Below are positions 56,995-64,000 of a stretch of DNA of 64,000 nt, piece by piece. Position 1 is the first letter of the stretch. Each line of letters starts with the position of its first letter. The DNA comes from AG25 sp035517615 (GTDB lineage: Bacteria; Gemmatimonadota; Gemmatimonadetes; Gemmatimonadales; GWC2-71-9). The stretch is from contig DATIYM010000060.1 of NCBI GenBank assembly GCA_035517615.1, forward strand, positions 1 to 64,000, read 5' to 3'. Below the pieces are notes generated by a model. It was not told where the DNA came from and ran no database searches. It saw only the letters and a list, made by a program, of their open reading frames with translations. Position numbers and translations under genes: made by a program.

Positions 56995-58977
56995 GTGTAC
57001 CGAGAGATCTTCGCGCCCGTCGATAATTCCCAGCACTCTGATTGGACTGTCGACCGCGCGATTGAACTGTGCCGCAAATCGGGCGGCAGGATTACCGGGA
57101 ATCATGTGTACGCCGCGCGGCTGCACGATGTCCGATTCCGCCAGCTCGAGACCGGTCTTCCCGCGCAGTTCCAGACTCCCGAAGAGATCAAAAAGCAGCG
57201 CAAAATCCACGACAAGCTGATCGAAAAAGGGCTGCAGCTCATCGCCGACAGCTTTCTCGACCAGATGGGCAAGCGGTGTGATGGTGCCGGGGTGCCGCTC
57301 ACGCGGCAGCTGCTCGAAGGAATCAATTACGAGGAGATCGTCAACGAGGTGAACCGCGGCGCGGGACGGCTGCCGGGACTCATCGGCTTCGATCCCAATC
57401 GCGCCGCGGGGTACGATGGCGGCGACAAGGTGCGCAGCGACGTCCAGCTGGGCGCGAACGGGCGCATCGTCGCCGAGGAGGAAGACGCGGCGGCGCGGCT
57501 CGTCGGCTCGTCGGGACGGCAGTACGATCTGCTCGCGATCGGCGCGCACGGCCTCGGCCGGCAGCCTCATTCCCAGCTCGGCGGCGTCGTGGCGCGGGTG
57601 CTGAGAAACGTCGAAAAGGACGTCCTCATCACTCGCGATGACAAGGCGTTCGAGGGCGGCCGCCTGCTGGTGTGCATCGACGGATCGTCGTACAGCTACA
57701 AGGCCATGCGCACGGCGCTCGAGCTGGCGCAGGCGTACGGCTGCTCGCTCTACGTCTGTAGCGCCTTCGACGTGGAGTATCACCACGTCGTGTTCCACAA
57801 CATCAAGGACGTGCTGTCGTATCAGGCCTCGAAGGTGTTCAAGTTCGAAGAGCAGGAAGAGCTGCACAACAACATCATCGACAAAGGCCTGCTGAAGCTG
57901 TGCCAGGCGAACCTCAAGCGGGCCGAGGTGATGGCGCAGGAGTTCCCCGACGTACCCATCAAGACACAGATCCTGATCGGCAAGCCATTCCAGGTCATCA
58001 TGCAGTGGGCCGAGGAAGTGAAGCCGTCGCTGCTGGTGCTGGCGCGCCACGGGGCGCATCGCATCGAGGGCACGGACTTGGGGTCACAGGCCGAGAACCT
58101 GGTGCGCCTCGCGCCCTGCAACACGCTGCTCGTCGGCACGGTGGGCATCCGCCCCGAAGACATTCCATGGATCGAAGAGGACGGCCAGGCCGGTCTTCCC
58201 TGGGCGCCCGACGCCGAGGTGCGGATTCTCCGCGTGCCACCGTTCGCCCAGGGGATCGCGCGCCGAGCGGTCGAGGAGTACCTGCTCGAGCAGACAGGGG
58301 GTGCGCCCGCGACGGTGACCAACCGCTGGCTCGATGAGGCCATCAAGAAGCTGCTTCCCACACACATGCAGCTCATCATGGGCATCGGGACCGCAGAAGA
58401 ACTCGCCCTCGCCGAAGTGAAGGCCACTGAGCAGCTCAAGGTCACGAAGGTCCAGGGGCACGACGAGGACGACGTATCGGACGTGGCGCTGGTCGAGACG
58501 CGCTGCCCCGTGACGGGCGTCGTGAGCACGCGCCCGCGCGTGGCCACCGATCCGATCGTGTGGACCGAGGAAGCCTGGGCGCGGCTCGGGCTCGTACCGC
58601 TGATCGCGCGGCCGCTGGCGCGCAACACGGTCGAGCGGTTCGCGCGCAGCCACGAGATCTGGCGCATTACGACGCGCGTGATGGATGACAACAAGCAGCA
58701 GATGATCGAGGCCGACGAGTTCGACGTCGAAACGATGATGGTGATGTTCACCGAGCTGCGCGCCAAGCAGATTCGCGCCGAAGCCGAAGGACGCGACGCG
58801 CTCTCGCCGGAGATGCGGGCGTTCATCGAGACGGCCAAAGCGCAGGGAATCACCCGCTGTCCGATCAAGGATATCGAAGACAAGATGGGCAAGTGTCCCG
58901 TCGACTTTAAAGGCGTCAAGCCGGAAGACGCGAAGCAGGCCGTCGAGCGCCTGCTGCAGGAGCAAGCGGGCGACTGA
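56995..58977 (+). CDS. Double universal-stress-protein with two PCP_red-like modules
   Basis: I start at the GTG at 56995 (MYREIFAPVDNSQHSDWTVD), five bases after GAGG. Usp domain 1 (about 1-215) has a long helical insert and ends IGAHGLGRQPHSQLGGVVAR; domain 2 (about 220-385) runs from RLLVCIDGSSYSYKAMRTAL to VLARHGAHRIEGTDLGSQAE. The remaining 275 residues carry two W..eA..r....P modules, at Trp-403 (WAPDAEVRILRVPPFAQG) and Trp-523 (WTEEAWARLGLVPLIARP, then LARNTVERFARSHEIWRITT), which resemble the domain of the zinc-ribbon gene. A CPIKDIEDKMGKCPVDF motif ends the protein. 660 residues; the TGATG overlap couples it to the radical SAM gene. Confidence 0.85.
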   Translation: MYREIFAPVDNSQHSDWTVDRAIELCRKSGGRITGNHVYAARLHDVRFRQLETGLPAQFQTPEEIKKQRKIHDKLIEKGLQLIADSFLDQMGKRCDGAGVPLTRQLLEGINYEEIVNEVNRGAGRLPGLIGFDPNRAAGYDGGDKVRSDVQLGANGRIVAEEEDAAARLVGSSGRQYDLLAIGAHGLGRQPHSQLGGVVARVLRNVEKDVLITRDDKAFEGGRLLVCIDGSSYSYKAMRTALELAQAYGCSLYVCSAFDVEYHHVVFHNIKDVLSYQASKVFKFEEQEELHNNIIDKGLLKLCQANLKRAEVMAQEFPDVPIKTQILIGKPFQVIMQWAEEVKPSLLVLARHGAHRIEGTDLGSQAENLVRLAPCNTLLVGTVGIRPEDIPWIEEDGQAGLPWAPDAEVRILRVPPFAQGIARRAVEEYLLEQTGGAPATVTNRWLDEAIKKLLPTHMQLIMGIGTAEELALAEVKATEQLKVTKVQGHDEDDVSDVALVETRCPVTGVVSTRPRVATDPIVWTEEAWARLGLVPLIARPLARNTVERFARSHEIWRITTRVMDDNKQQMIEADEFDVETMMVMFTELRAKQIRAEAEGRDALSPEMRAFIETAKAQGITRCPIKDIEDKMGKCPVDFKGVKPEDAKQAVERLLQEQAGD

Positions 58978-60254
58978 TGGATTTCGTGCCGCACGTGGTG
59001 GCCTGGAACCTCACCCGGCGCTGCAATCTCGAGTGCGCGCACTGTTACATCTCGGCCGGACCGGCCGAGAGTGCGACGGACGAGCTCGACACGGCGGCGT
59101 GTCTCCGGGTGGTGGACGAGCTGCTCGAGATCAACCCGGCGCCCCTCGTGATTCTCTCCGGAGGCGAGCCGCTATTGCGCGAGGATCTGGCCACGATCGC
59201 GCGCTATGCCGTGAAGCGCGGCGCCACCGTAGTCATCGGCACGAACGGCACGCTGCTCACACAGGCGCGGATCGGACAGCTGAAAGAGGCGGGAGTTCGC
59301 GGCTTCGCGGTGAGCGTGGACTCGTTGCGCCCCTCCTACCACGACAACTTCCGCCACGGGCGCGGAGCGCTCGTCGATACGCAGGCCGCGATCGAGCGGC
59401 TGCGGCGGGAACGGCTCGACTTCATCGTCCAGACGACCGTCACGACGGGGAATCGCACCGAGCTCGAGCGGATCGTCGCCTGGTCGGCTGAGCAGGGCGC
59501 GGTGTCGTTCAACTGCTACTTCCTCGTTCCCACCGGTCGCGGTACCCGGCTGTCCGACCTTCCCCCAACGGAGTATGAGGCCGTGCTCGCCGATCTGGCG
59601 CGGTGGCAGGGGGAGTACCGCGGCACGATGCTGGTGCGCGCCAAGTGCGCGCCGCACTTCATGCGCCACGTGCATGCCCGGGACCCCGAGTCGCCGATCC
59701 TGAATTACGAGACGCGCTGCCCGTGCGGCACGCAGTACTGCCGCATCACGCCCGACGGCAAGCTGACACCCTGTCCCTACCTCCCTGAAGTTGCGGGAGA
59801 CCTGCGGGCCGAGTCGTTCGGCGCGATCTGGCGGGAGTCGCCCCTGTTCCGGCAGTTGCGCGAAGGCCAGCTGGGCGGGAAGTGCGGTGCGTGCGAGTAC
59901 CGCGGCGTGTGCGGGGGGTGCCGCGCGCGCGCGTTTGCGACGAGCGGCGACGTGCTCGCCGAGGACCCGTCGTGCACCTACGAGCCCGACCCGGGCGCGT
60001 CTGTGGTCGTGCCCGCGCGGGACATCACATACGGCTCGGAGTTCGAGTCCGTGCTGGCGTGGAGTCCCGCGGCGCGCGAGCGAATCGAGCGCATTCCCTC
60101 GTTCGTGCGTGGCGTGGTCATGAAGCGAGTGGAGGATTTCGCGCGGCGCCAGGGCGCGCGCGAGATCACGCTTGACATGCTGTCCGAAATTCGCAGCGCG
60201 ATGCCCATCGATTTTTCCAAACGACGGCCGTTCTTCACGGAGGCGCGTGGTTGA
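58977..60254 (+). CDS. SPASM radical SAM enzyme with C-terminal PCP_red-type domain
   Basis: The [4Fe-4S]/SAM motif is RRCNLECAHCYIS (Cys-16, 20, 23), followed by LVILSGGEPLLREDL. A SPASM-type auxiliary-cluster region has CPCGTQYC, then LTPCPYLPEVAGDL, then KCGACEYRGVCGGCRARAF and a final DPSC. This layout resembles NirJ/AhbC/AhbD haem and haem d1 enzymes. From Trp-362 a PCP_red-type module follows: WSPAARERIERIPSFVRGVV, then MKRVEDFARRQGAREITLDM. The enzyme overlaps both neighbours (TGATG at each end). A role in modifying a haem or peptide of the oxidase encoded next is my inference. 425 residues. Confidence 0.9.
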   Translation: MDFVPHVVAWNLTRRCNLECAHCYISAGPAESATDELDTAACLRVVDELLEINPAPLVILSGGEPLLREDLATIARYAVKRGATVVIGTNGTLLTQARIGQLKEAGVRGFAVSVDSLRPSYHDNFRHGRGALVDTQAAIERLRRERLDFIVQTTVTTGNRTELERIVAWSAEQGAVSFNCYFLVPTGRGTRLSDLPPTEYEAVLADLARWQGEYRGTMLVRAKCAPHFMRHVHARDPESPILNYETRCPCGTQYCRITPDGKLTPCPYLPEVAGDLRAESFGAIWRESPLFRQLREGQLGGKCGACEYRGVCGGCRARAFATSGDVLAEDPSCTYEPDPGASVVVPARDITYGSEFESVLAWSPAARERIERIPSFVRGVVMKRVEDFARRQGAREITLDMLSEIRSAMPIDFSKRRPFFTEARG

Positions 60255-61963
60255 TGGCTGACGGCATGTACATGCTTGCGGCGGCTGCCGCCGACAGCGT
60301 GCGCTCGTACGGGGAATTCCCCGTCATCGGCGCCCGGGCGGCGGTGTGGATCGCGGCCGAGGTGCACCTCATGTTCGCCGCGTTCGTGCTCGGGGTTCCG
60401 ATGTTCGCCGTGGTCGCGGAGGCGATCGGGATTTTCGGCGGCGAGGCCCGCTACGACCGGCTGGCGAAGGAATTCACGCGGCTCCTGCTCGTCGCCTACA
60501 GCGCGACCGCAATCTGGGGCGCGATCCTCGTGTTCCTGCTCTCCACCCTGTATCCCCGGTTCTGGGCGTACCTGACGGCCGTGTTCGGACCGTCCATGTG
60601 GTTGTACGCCGGCCTGTTCTTTCTCGAGTCCTTCACCCTGTACCTGTACTACTACGGGTGGGACCGATGGAAATACGGCGGCAGCAAGAAGGTGCATCTG
60701 GGGCTCGGCGTCCTGCTCAACGTCTGGGGCACGGTGGTGATGCTCATCGCCAACTCGTGGCTCACCTACATGATGTCCCCGCCGCGAGACATCACCTCCA
60801 CAACGGACCCGTACTCCATCCGTCTGTGGCACGCGATCGCCAATGCGACGTGGATGCCGATCAACATCCACCGAATCATCGCCAACGTCGTGTTCGGCGG
60901 CGCGATCGTGGGCGCGTACGCAAGCTACCGGTTCCTCGCCGCGCGGACCGACGAGGAGCGCGCGCACTACGACTGGATGGGGTACATCGGGAATTTCATC
61001 GCGATGTCGGCGCTAATCGTTCTGCCGTTCGCCGGCTACTACCTGGGCCGCGAGATTTATCAGTACGACCAGTCGATGGGCATCACGATGATGGGCGGGT
61101 TCATGAGCTGGCTGTGGGTGATCCAGGCGTTCCTGATCGCCGTGCTGTTCCTCGCCGGGAACTACTATCTCTGGATCGGCATGGGCCGCATCCCCGGCGC
61201 CGAGCGGTATCAGGGCTACATCAAGTATCTCCTGATCGTGCTCGTGCTCGGCGCGATCGTCTGGGGCACGCCGCACACCATGATCGCCGACTCGAAGGAA
61301 CTCGCCGCCATGGGTGGCTCGCACCACCCGCTGCTCGGCGCACTCGGCGTGATGAGCGCCAAGAATACCGCCGTGAACCTGATGATTCTCGCGACGTTCC
61401 TCTCGTTCCTCCTGTACCGGCGCGGGAACAAACAGATCACCGTGCCCTGGGCGCAGACCGGGACGATGATCCAGGCGGCGATGTTCGCGATCGCCGCGGC
61501 GATCGTGCTGTTCTACGGGATCCGGGGCTATTTCGTCGAAGCGATCGTCCGCATCGGATTCAGCGTCTATCAGGTGCTGGCGGTGCTCGCGTGCATCATC
61601 GGCGTGACGATCATCGACACGATGATGGGCCGCGGGGCGAAGACGATGGGTGAGATCCAGTGGGGCAAAATGCCGGCGCGCTCGCAGTACGCGCTGTTCA
61701 TTCTCGCCGTGACGTTCACCTGGCTCATGGGCCTGATGGGGTTCGCCCGCTCGGGCATTCGGCAGTACTGGCACGTGTGGCAGGTGATGGAAGACACGAG
61801 CAAGTACGCGGCGACCCCGGCGCTCGGTTACGCCTCGATCGTGATCAGCGTCTGCGTCCTCATCTTCCTCAGTCTCGTGGGATTCGTGTTCTGGCTCGGC
61901 GGGCTCGCCGAGAAATCCACGTACGTGCCGGCCGGGAAGGAGGCTCAGCATGTGGGCCACTAA
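60254..61963 (+). CDS. Cytochrome bd-like oxidase subunit I (CydA-related)
   Basis: This 569-residue integral membrane protein has about 13 hydrophobic spans, more than the nine of canonical CydA. The first span has the haem-ligand-like EVHLMFAAFVLGVPMF, and span 5 has NIHRIIANVVFGGAIVGAYA, like the b-haem His region of CydA. The quinol-binding GRQPW signature is not present, and no CydB gene follows; c-type cytochromes do. Electrons may therefore come from cytochrome c rather than quinol. Divergent bd-like oxidases with extra helices are known from Nitrospira and relatives. The stop overlaps the next start by 14 bases. Confidence 0.85.
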   Translation: MADGMYMLAAAAADSVRSYGEFPVIGARAAVWIAAEVHLMFAAFVLGVPMFAVVAEAIGIFGGEARYDRLAKEFTRLLLVAYSATAIWGAILVFLLSTLYPRFWAYLTAVFGPSMWLYAGLFFLESFTLYLYYYGWDRWKYGGSKKVHLGLGVLLNVWGTVVMLIANSWLTYMMSPPRDITSTTDPYSIRLWHAIANATWMPINIHRIIANVVFGGAIVGAYASYRFLAARTDEERAHYDWMGYIGNFIAMSALIVLPFAGYYLGREIYQYDQSMGITMMGGFMSWLWVIQAFLIAVLFLAGNYYLWIGMGRIPGAERYQGYIKYLLIVLVLGAIVWGTPHTMIADSKELAAMGGSHHPLLGALGVMSAKNTAVNLMILATFLSFLLYRRGNKQITVPWAQTGTMIQAAMFAIAAAIVLFYGIRGYFVEAIVRIGFSVYQVLAVLACIIGVTIIDTMMGRGAKTMGEIQWGKMPARSQYALFILAVTFTWLMGLMGFARSGIRQYWHVWQVMEDTSKYAATPALGYASIVISVCVLIFLSLVGFVFWLGGLAEKSTYVPAGKEAQHVGH

Positions 61964-62768
61964 CCTGAAGGTGTTCGGCGTCGTGATCGGCACACTGCTC
62001 GTGTATACGCTCGTGTGCAACAAGATCCCGCAGATGCAGTCCGAGGTGCCCGTGAAGCTCGCGCTCGGCCCGAACTCGACGTCGGACGAGTTGGTGGCGG
62101 CGGGCGAGAAGGTGTTCAACGGCATCGGCGGGTGCACGGCCTGTCACGGTTTGGGCACCCGCGCGCCGAACCTGCTCACCGATGAAAAGGGCGCGGGCCC
62201 GATCGGCGCGCGCTGCGGGAAGCGCGAGGCCGGCAAGGACTGCAAGGCGTATCTGTACGAGTCGCTCGACGAGCCCGCGAAATTCGTCGTCTCGGGCTAC
62301 CAGCCCATCATGCCGAAGATTACGGCCATGGTGCCGCCGGAGCAGGCGTGGGCGCTGGTCGCGTTCCTCGAGTCGCAGGGCGGTACGGTGGACGTGACCG
62401 GCGCCGACATCGCGAAGGCCGCCCCCGGAGCGGCGGCACCAGCCGCCACGGGCGGTGGTGGTGGGGGGGGTGGTGGCGCTGGCGGAGGGTTTGCCGGCGG
62501 CAGCACGGATCCGAAGGCGATCATCAAGGAAGCGGGCTGCACCAATTGCCATAAGATCGCGGGCAACGGAGGCGCCATCGGCCCGGATCTGACCCATGTC
62601 GGCTCGCGCCGCGATGCGGCCGCGATCAAAAAGAAGGTCAGTGATCCGGCGTCCGATGTGACCAAAGGATTCGAGAATTTCGCCGGTGTGATGCCCAAGA
62701 ACTTCGCGACCATGATGAGCCCGGCGCAGCTCGATGCGCTGGCCAATTACCTCGCGAGCCAAAAATGA
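61950..62768 (+). CDS. Membrane-anchored dihaem cytochrome c
   Basis: An AAGGAGG six bases upstream and the ATG at 61950 fix the start. Residues 7-23 form one membrane anchor. Haem site 1 is GGCTACHGLG (Cys-62) in a class I domain that also has IMPKITAMVPPEQ (axial Met). A very Gly-rich linker (about 168-186) joins it to a second domain with GCTNCHKIAGNGG (Cys-197) and GVMPKNFATMMS. The 272-residue protein is the natural electron donor to the bd-like subunit encoded just upstream. It overlaps the next gene by ATGA. Confidence 0.93.
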   Translation: MWATNLKVFGVVIGTLLVYTLVCNKIPQMQSEVPVKLALGPNSTSDELVAAGEKVFNGIGGCTACHGLGTRAPNLLTDEKGAGPIGARCGKREAGKDCKAYLYESLDEPAKFVVSGYQPIMPKITAMVPPEQAWALVAFLESQGGTVDVTGADIAKAAPGAAAPAATGGGGGGGGGAGGGFAGGSTDPKAIIKEAGCTNCHKIAGNGGAIGPDLTHVGSRRDAAAIKKKVSDPASDVTKGFENFAGVMPKNFATMMSPAQLDALANYLASQK

Positions 62769-63565
62769 CCTCCAGGAACCCCAAGAGTCGTGGCTTCTTG
62801 AGCCATCCATTCTGGCAAGCGGTACTGCTGCTCGTGGGCGCGTTTGTGTTCATCGAATGGATTATCCCGGTGTTCCCCGGAAGCGCGATCGTCCCGAAGA
62901 GTGTGGTGCTGCAGTACATGCTCACCGTGCTCGTGGGCGTGCTCATTTACGTGAGCGACACCGAAGCGCGCTGGGAAGAGTTCAAGGAGCCGATCAATGC
63001 CGCACTGGTCCAGCCGCGGCTCCGGCCCGTGCGGGTGGTGGGCGTGGCCCTCGTGACCCTGCTCGTCGGCTGGATCACGTTCGGTGAGGTGCGCACCTCG
63101 GTGGCGGCGCCGCCGAACCTGCGCTCGATTCACCCCGCGCCCCCCGGGGAGATCACGTTCCGGGGCAAGACCATAAGCCTTACCGGACTGAACAACCCGC
63201 TGCGCCAGCACGCGGAGTCGCTCCAGGCGTATCTCGCGGAAGGCAAGGAGGTCTACTACCAGAATTGCCTGCCGTGCCACGGCGACCATCTCGACGGTCT
63301 CGGTCATTTTGCCGAGGGATTCAATCCGCTCCCGGCGAACTTCCAGGACAACGGCACCATCGCCCAGCTCACGGAGAGCTTCGTGTTCTGGCGCGTCGCG
63401 AAGGGCGGTCCCGGGCTGCCGCGGGAAGGCACGCCCTGGAACTCGGCGATGCCCGTGTGGGAGAACTTCCTGACGGAGCATCAGATCTGGACCGTCGTGC
63501 TGTTCCTGTACAATCAGACAGGCTGGAAACCGCGGACGTGGGAAAAGACGGGAGGGGAAAAGTGA
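62765..63565 (+). CDS. Multi-span membrane protein with a monohaem cytochrome c domain
   Basis: The 266-residue protein has three predicted helices (about 17-36, 46-64, 88-106), a linker, and a C-terminal cytochrome c domain with QNCLPCHGDHLDG (Cys-168, Cys-171, His-172). The methionine ligand is probably in NSAMPVWENFLTE. The N-terminal membrane part is unlike ordinary single-anchor cytochromes and may contact the oxidase. Start and stop both overlap neighbours (ATGA and GTGA), so the genes from 56995 onward read as one polycistron. Confidence 0.9.
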   Translation: MTSRNPKSRGFLSHPFWQAVLLLVGAFVFIEWIIPVFPGSAIVPKSVVLQYMLTVLVGVLIYVSDTEARWEEFKEPINAALVQPRLRPVRVVGVALVTLLVGWITFGEVRTSVAAPPNLRSIHPAPPGEITFRGKTISLTGLNNPLRQHAESLQAYLAEGKEVYYQNCLPCHGDHLDGLGHFAEGFNPLPANFQDNGTIAQLTESFVFWRVAKGGPGLPREGTPWNSAMPVWENFLTEHQIWTVVLFLYNQTGWKPRTWEKTGGEK

Positions 63566-64000
63566 AAACCGCCTTCCTGTTGACCGCTGTCTTATCGACC
63601 GCCGTTTCATCGGCCGCCGTTGTATCGGCCGCCGCTCAGGACACCACCGCCGGTCACGTCGTCTACACCAAGTGGTGCGCCGGGTGTCACGGCGATCAAG
63701 GCGATGGAAAGGGACCGGGGGGGGCGTACATGCTGCCCCGTCCCCGTGACTTCACGGGGGCGGTCTACAAGATTCGCACGACGGCCTCGGGACAGCTTCC
63801 CACCGACGCCGATCTGATGCACGCGATCGATGAAGGCCTGCCGGGCTCGGCGATGCCGGCCTGGAAGGCGCGGCTGTCCGAGACCGATCGCAAGAACGTC
63901 ATGGCGTACATCAAGACATTCTCGGCGTTCTTCTCGGACACTTCGCAGCACGTGGTGGCGCTCAAGTTCTCGAGTCCGCCTTCGGGCGGCGGCGATGCCG
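63562..64000 (+). CDS. Cytochrome c family protein, 5' part (runs off the window)
   Basis: A GTG at 63562 overlaps the previous stop (GTGA); GGAGGGG at 63551-63557 precedes it. The frame is open to the last base (146 residues). A signal peptide (ending about VSAAAQ) is followed by VVYTKWCAGCHGDQGDGKGP (CxxCH) and GSAMPAWKARLSETDRKN (axial Met), a class I cytochrome c domain. After about residue 125 the sequence (VVALKFSSPPSGGGDA) begins a second, non-haem region; a haem-binding ethylbenzene-dehydrogenase-like domain is one possibility but cannot be checked here. Confidence 0.88.
   Translation, partial: MKTAFLLTAVLSTAVSSAAVVSAAAQDTTAGHVVYTKWCAGCHGDQGDGKGPGGAYMLPRPRDFTGAVYKIRTTASGQLPTDADLMHAIDEGLPGSAMPAWKARLSETDRKNVMAYIKTFSAFFSDTSQHVVALKFSSPPSGGGDA

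Noticed and set aside
1..64000. CRISPR arrays, insertion sequences, integrases, prophage genes, rRNA and tRNA
   Set aside because: I found no regularly spaced repeats, transposase or integrase motifs, phage structural genes or RNA gene signatures in reading the window.

Overview
The window is about 64 kb of GC-rich chromosomal bacterial DNA, densely packed with genes. It contains no rRNA, tRNA, CRISPR array, insertion sequence or prophage gene that I could recognise. The cell is diderm: there are two TonB-dependent receptors, a BamA/TamA-like barrel, a TolC-type outer-membrane factor, many exported proteins whose signal peptides end in Ala-Gln, and at least nine lipoproteins. This content, with the GH57 glycogen cluster and the aerobic cytochrome cluster, suits Gemmatimonadota or a related phylum. 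That placement is an inference from style and gene content, not proof.

Layout. 1-3.5 kb: the start of a Dyp-type peroxidase with a companion gene, an ECF sigma factor, the broken C-terminal end of a thiamine-diphosphate enzyme, and envelope proteins. 3.5-6.7 kb: a sensor kinase, an NtrC-type sigma-54 activator and a free receiver. 6.7-18.6 kb: envelope and miscellaneous genes, including an Omp85-like barrel, a barrel fused to an NlpC/P60 domain that has lost its catalytic cysteine, DedA, twin lipoproteins, a UBP-type zinc finger, pirin, and a TonB receptor translationally coupled to a propeller lipoprotein. 18.7-31.4 kb: a hybrid kinase and a receiver protein followed closely by a storage-polysaccharide set (glycogen phosphorylase, glycogen synthase and three consecutive GH57 enzymes). 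31.5-34.7 kb: a rearranged area of small lipoproteins and MFS transporter copies, one of them a chimeric remnant. 34.9-40.3 kb: a complete TolC/adaptor/RND heavy-metal-type efflux operon. 40.3-45.5 kb, minus strand: an ECF sigma, a membrane anti-sigma candidate, a HAF-repeat lipoprotein and a TonB receptor, which looks like a cell-surface signalling operon. 45.5-49.6 kb: a cupredoxin, an M28 peptidase and two unrecognised envelope genes. 49.7-55.3 kb: housekeeping genes (MetE, NFU-type Fe-S scaffold, ATP-grasp ligase, methyltransferase, GreA).

55.3 kb to the end is the most unusual part. An Mrp-like ATPase, a zinc-ribbon protein and a ferredoxin overlap one another. They are followed by a second run of overlapping genes: a double-Usp protein, a SPASM radical SAM enzyme, a multi-span cytochrome-bd-like oxidase subunit and three c-type cytochromes. 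A small domain resembling the C-terminal domain of light-independent protochlorophyllide reductase (PCP_red type, W..eA..rl..iP.fvR) occurs in three of these proteins, with two copies in the Usp protein. No chlorophyll gene is present. I propose that this is a maturation and electron-transfer module for an unusual c-cytochrome-linked terminal oxidase. A CRP/FNR-like palindrome lies upstream of the Usp gene, and a matching one lies upstream of the cupredoxin gene, which suggests shared respiratory control.

A family of five short paralogous lipoproteins (at 18.2, 31.5, 33.2, 34.2 and 40.3 kb) runs through the middle of the window. I do not recognise it as a characterised family.
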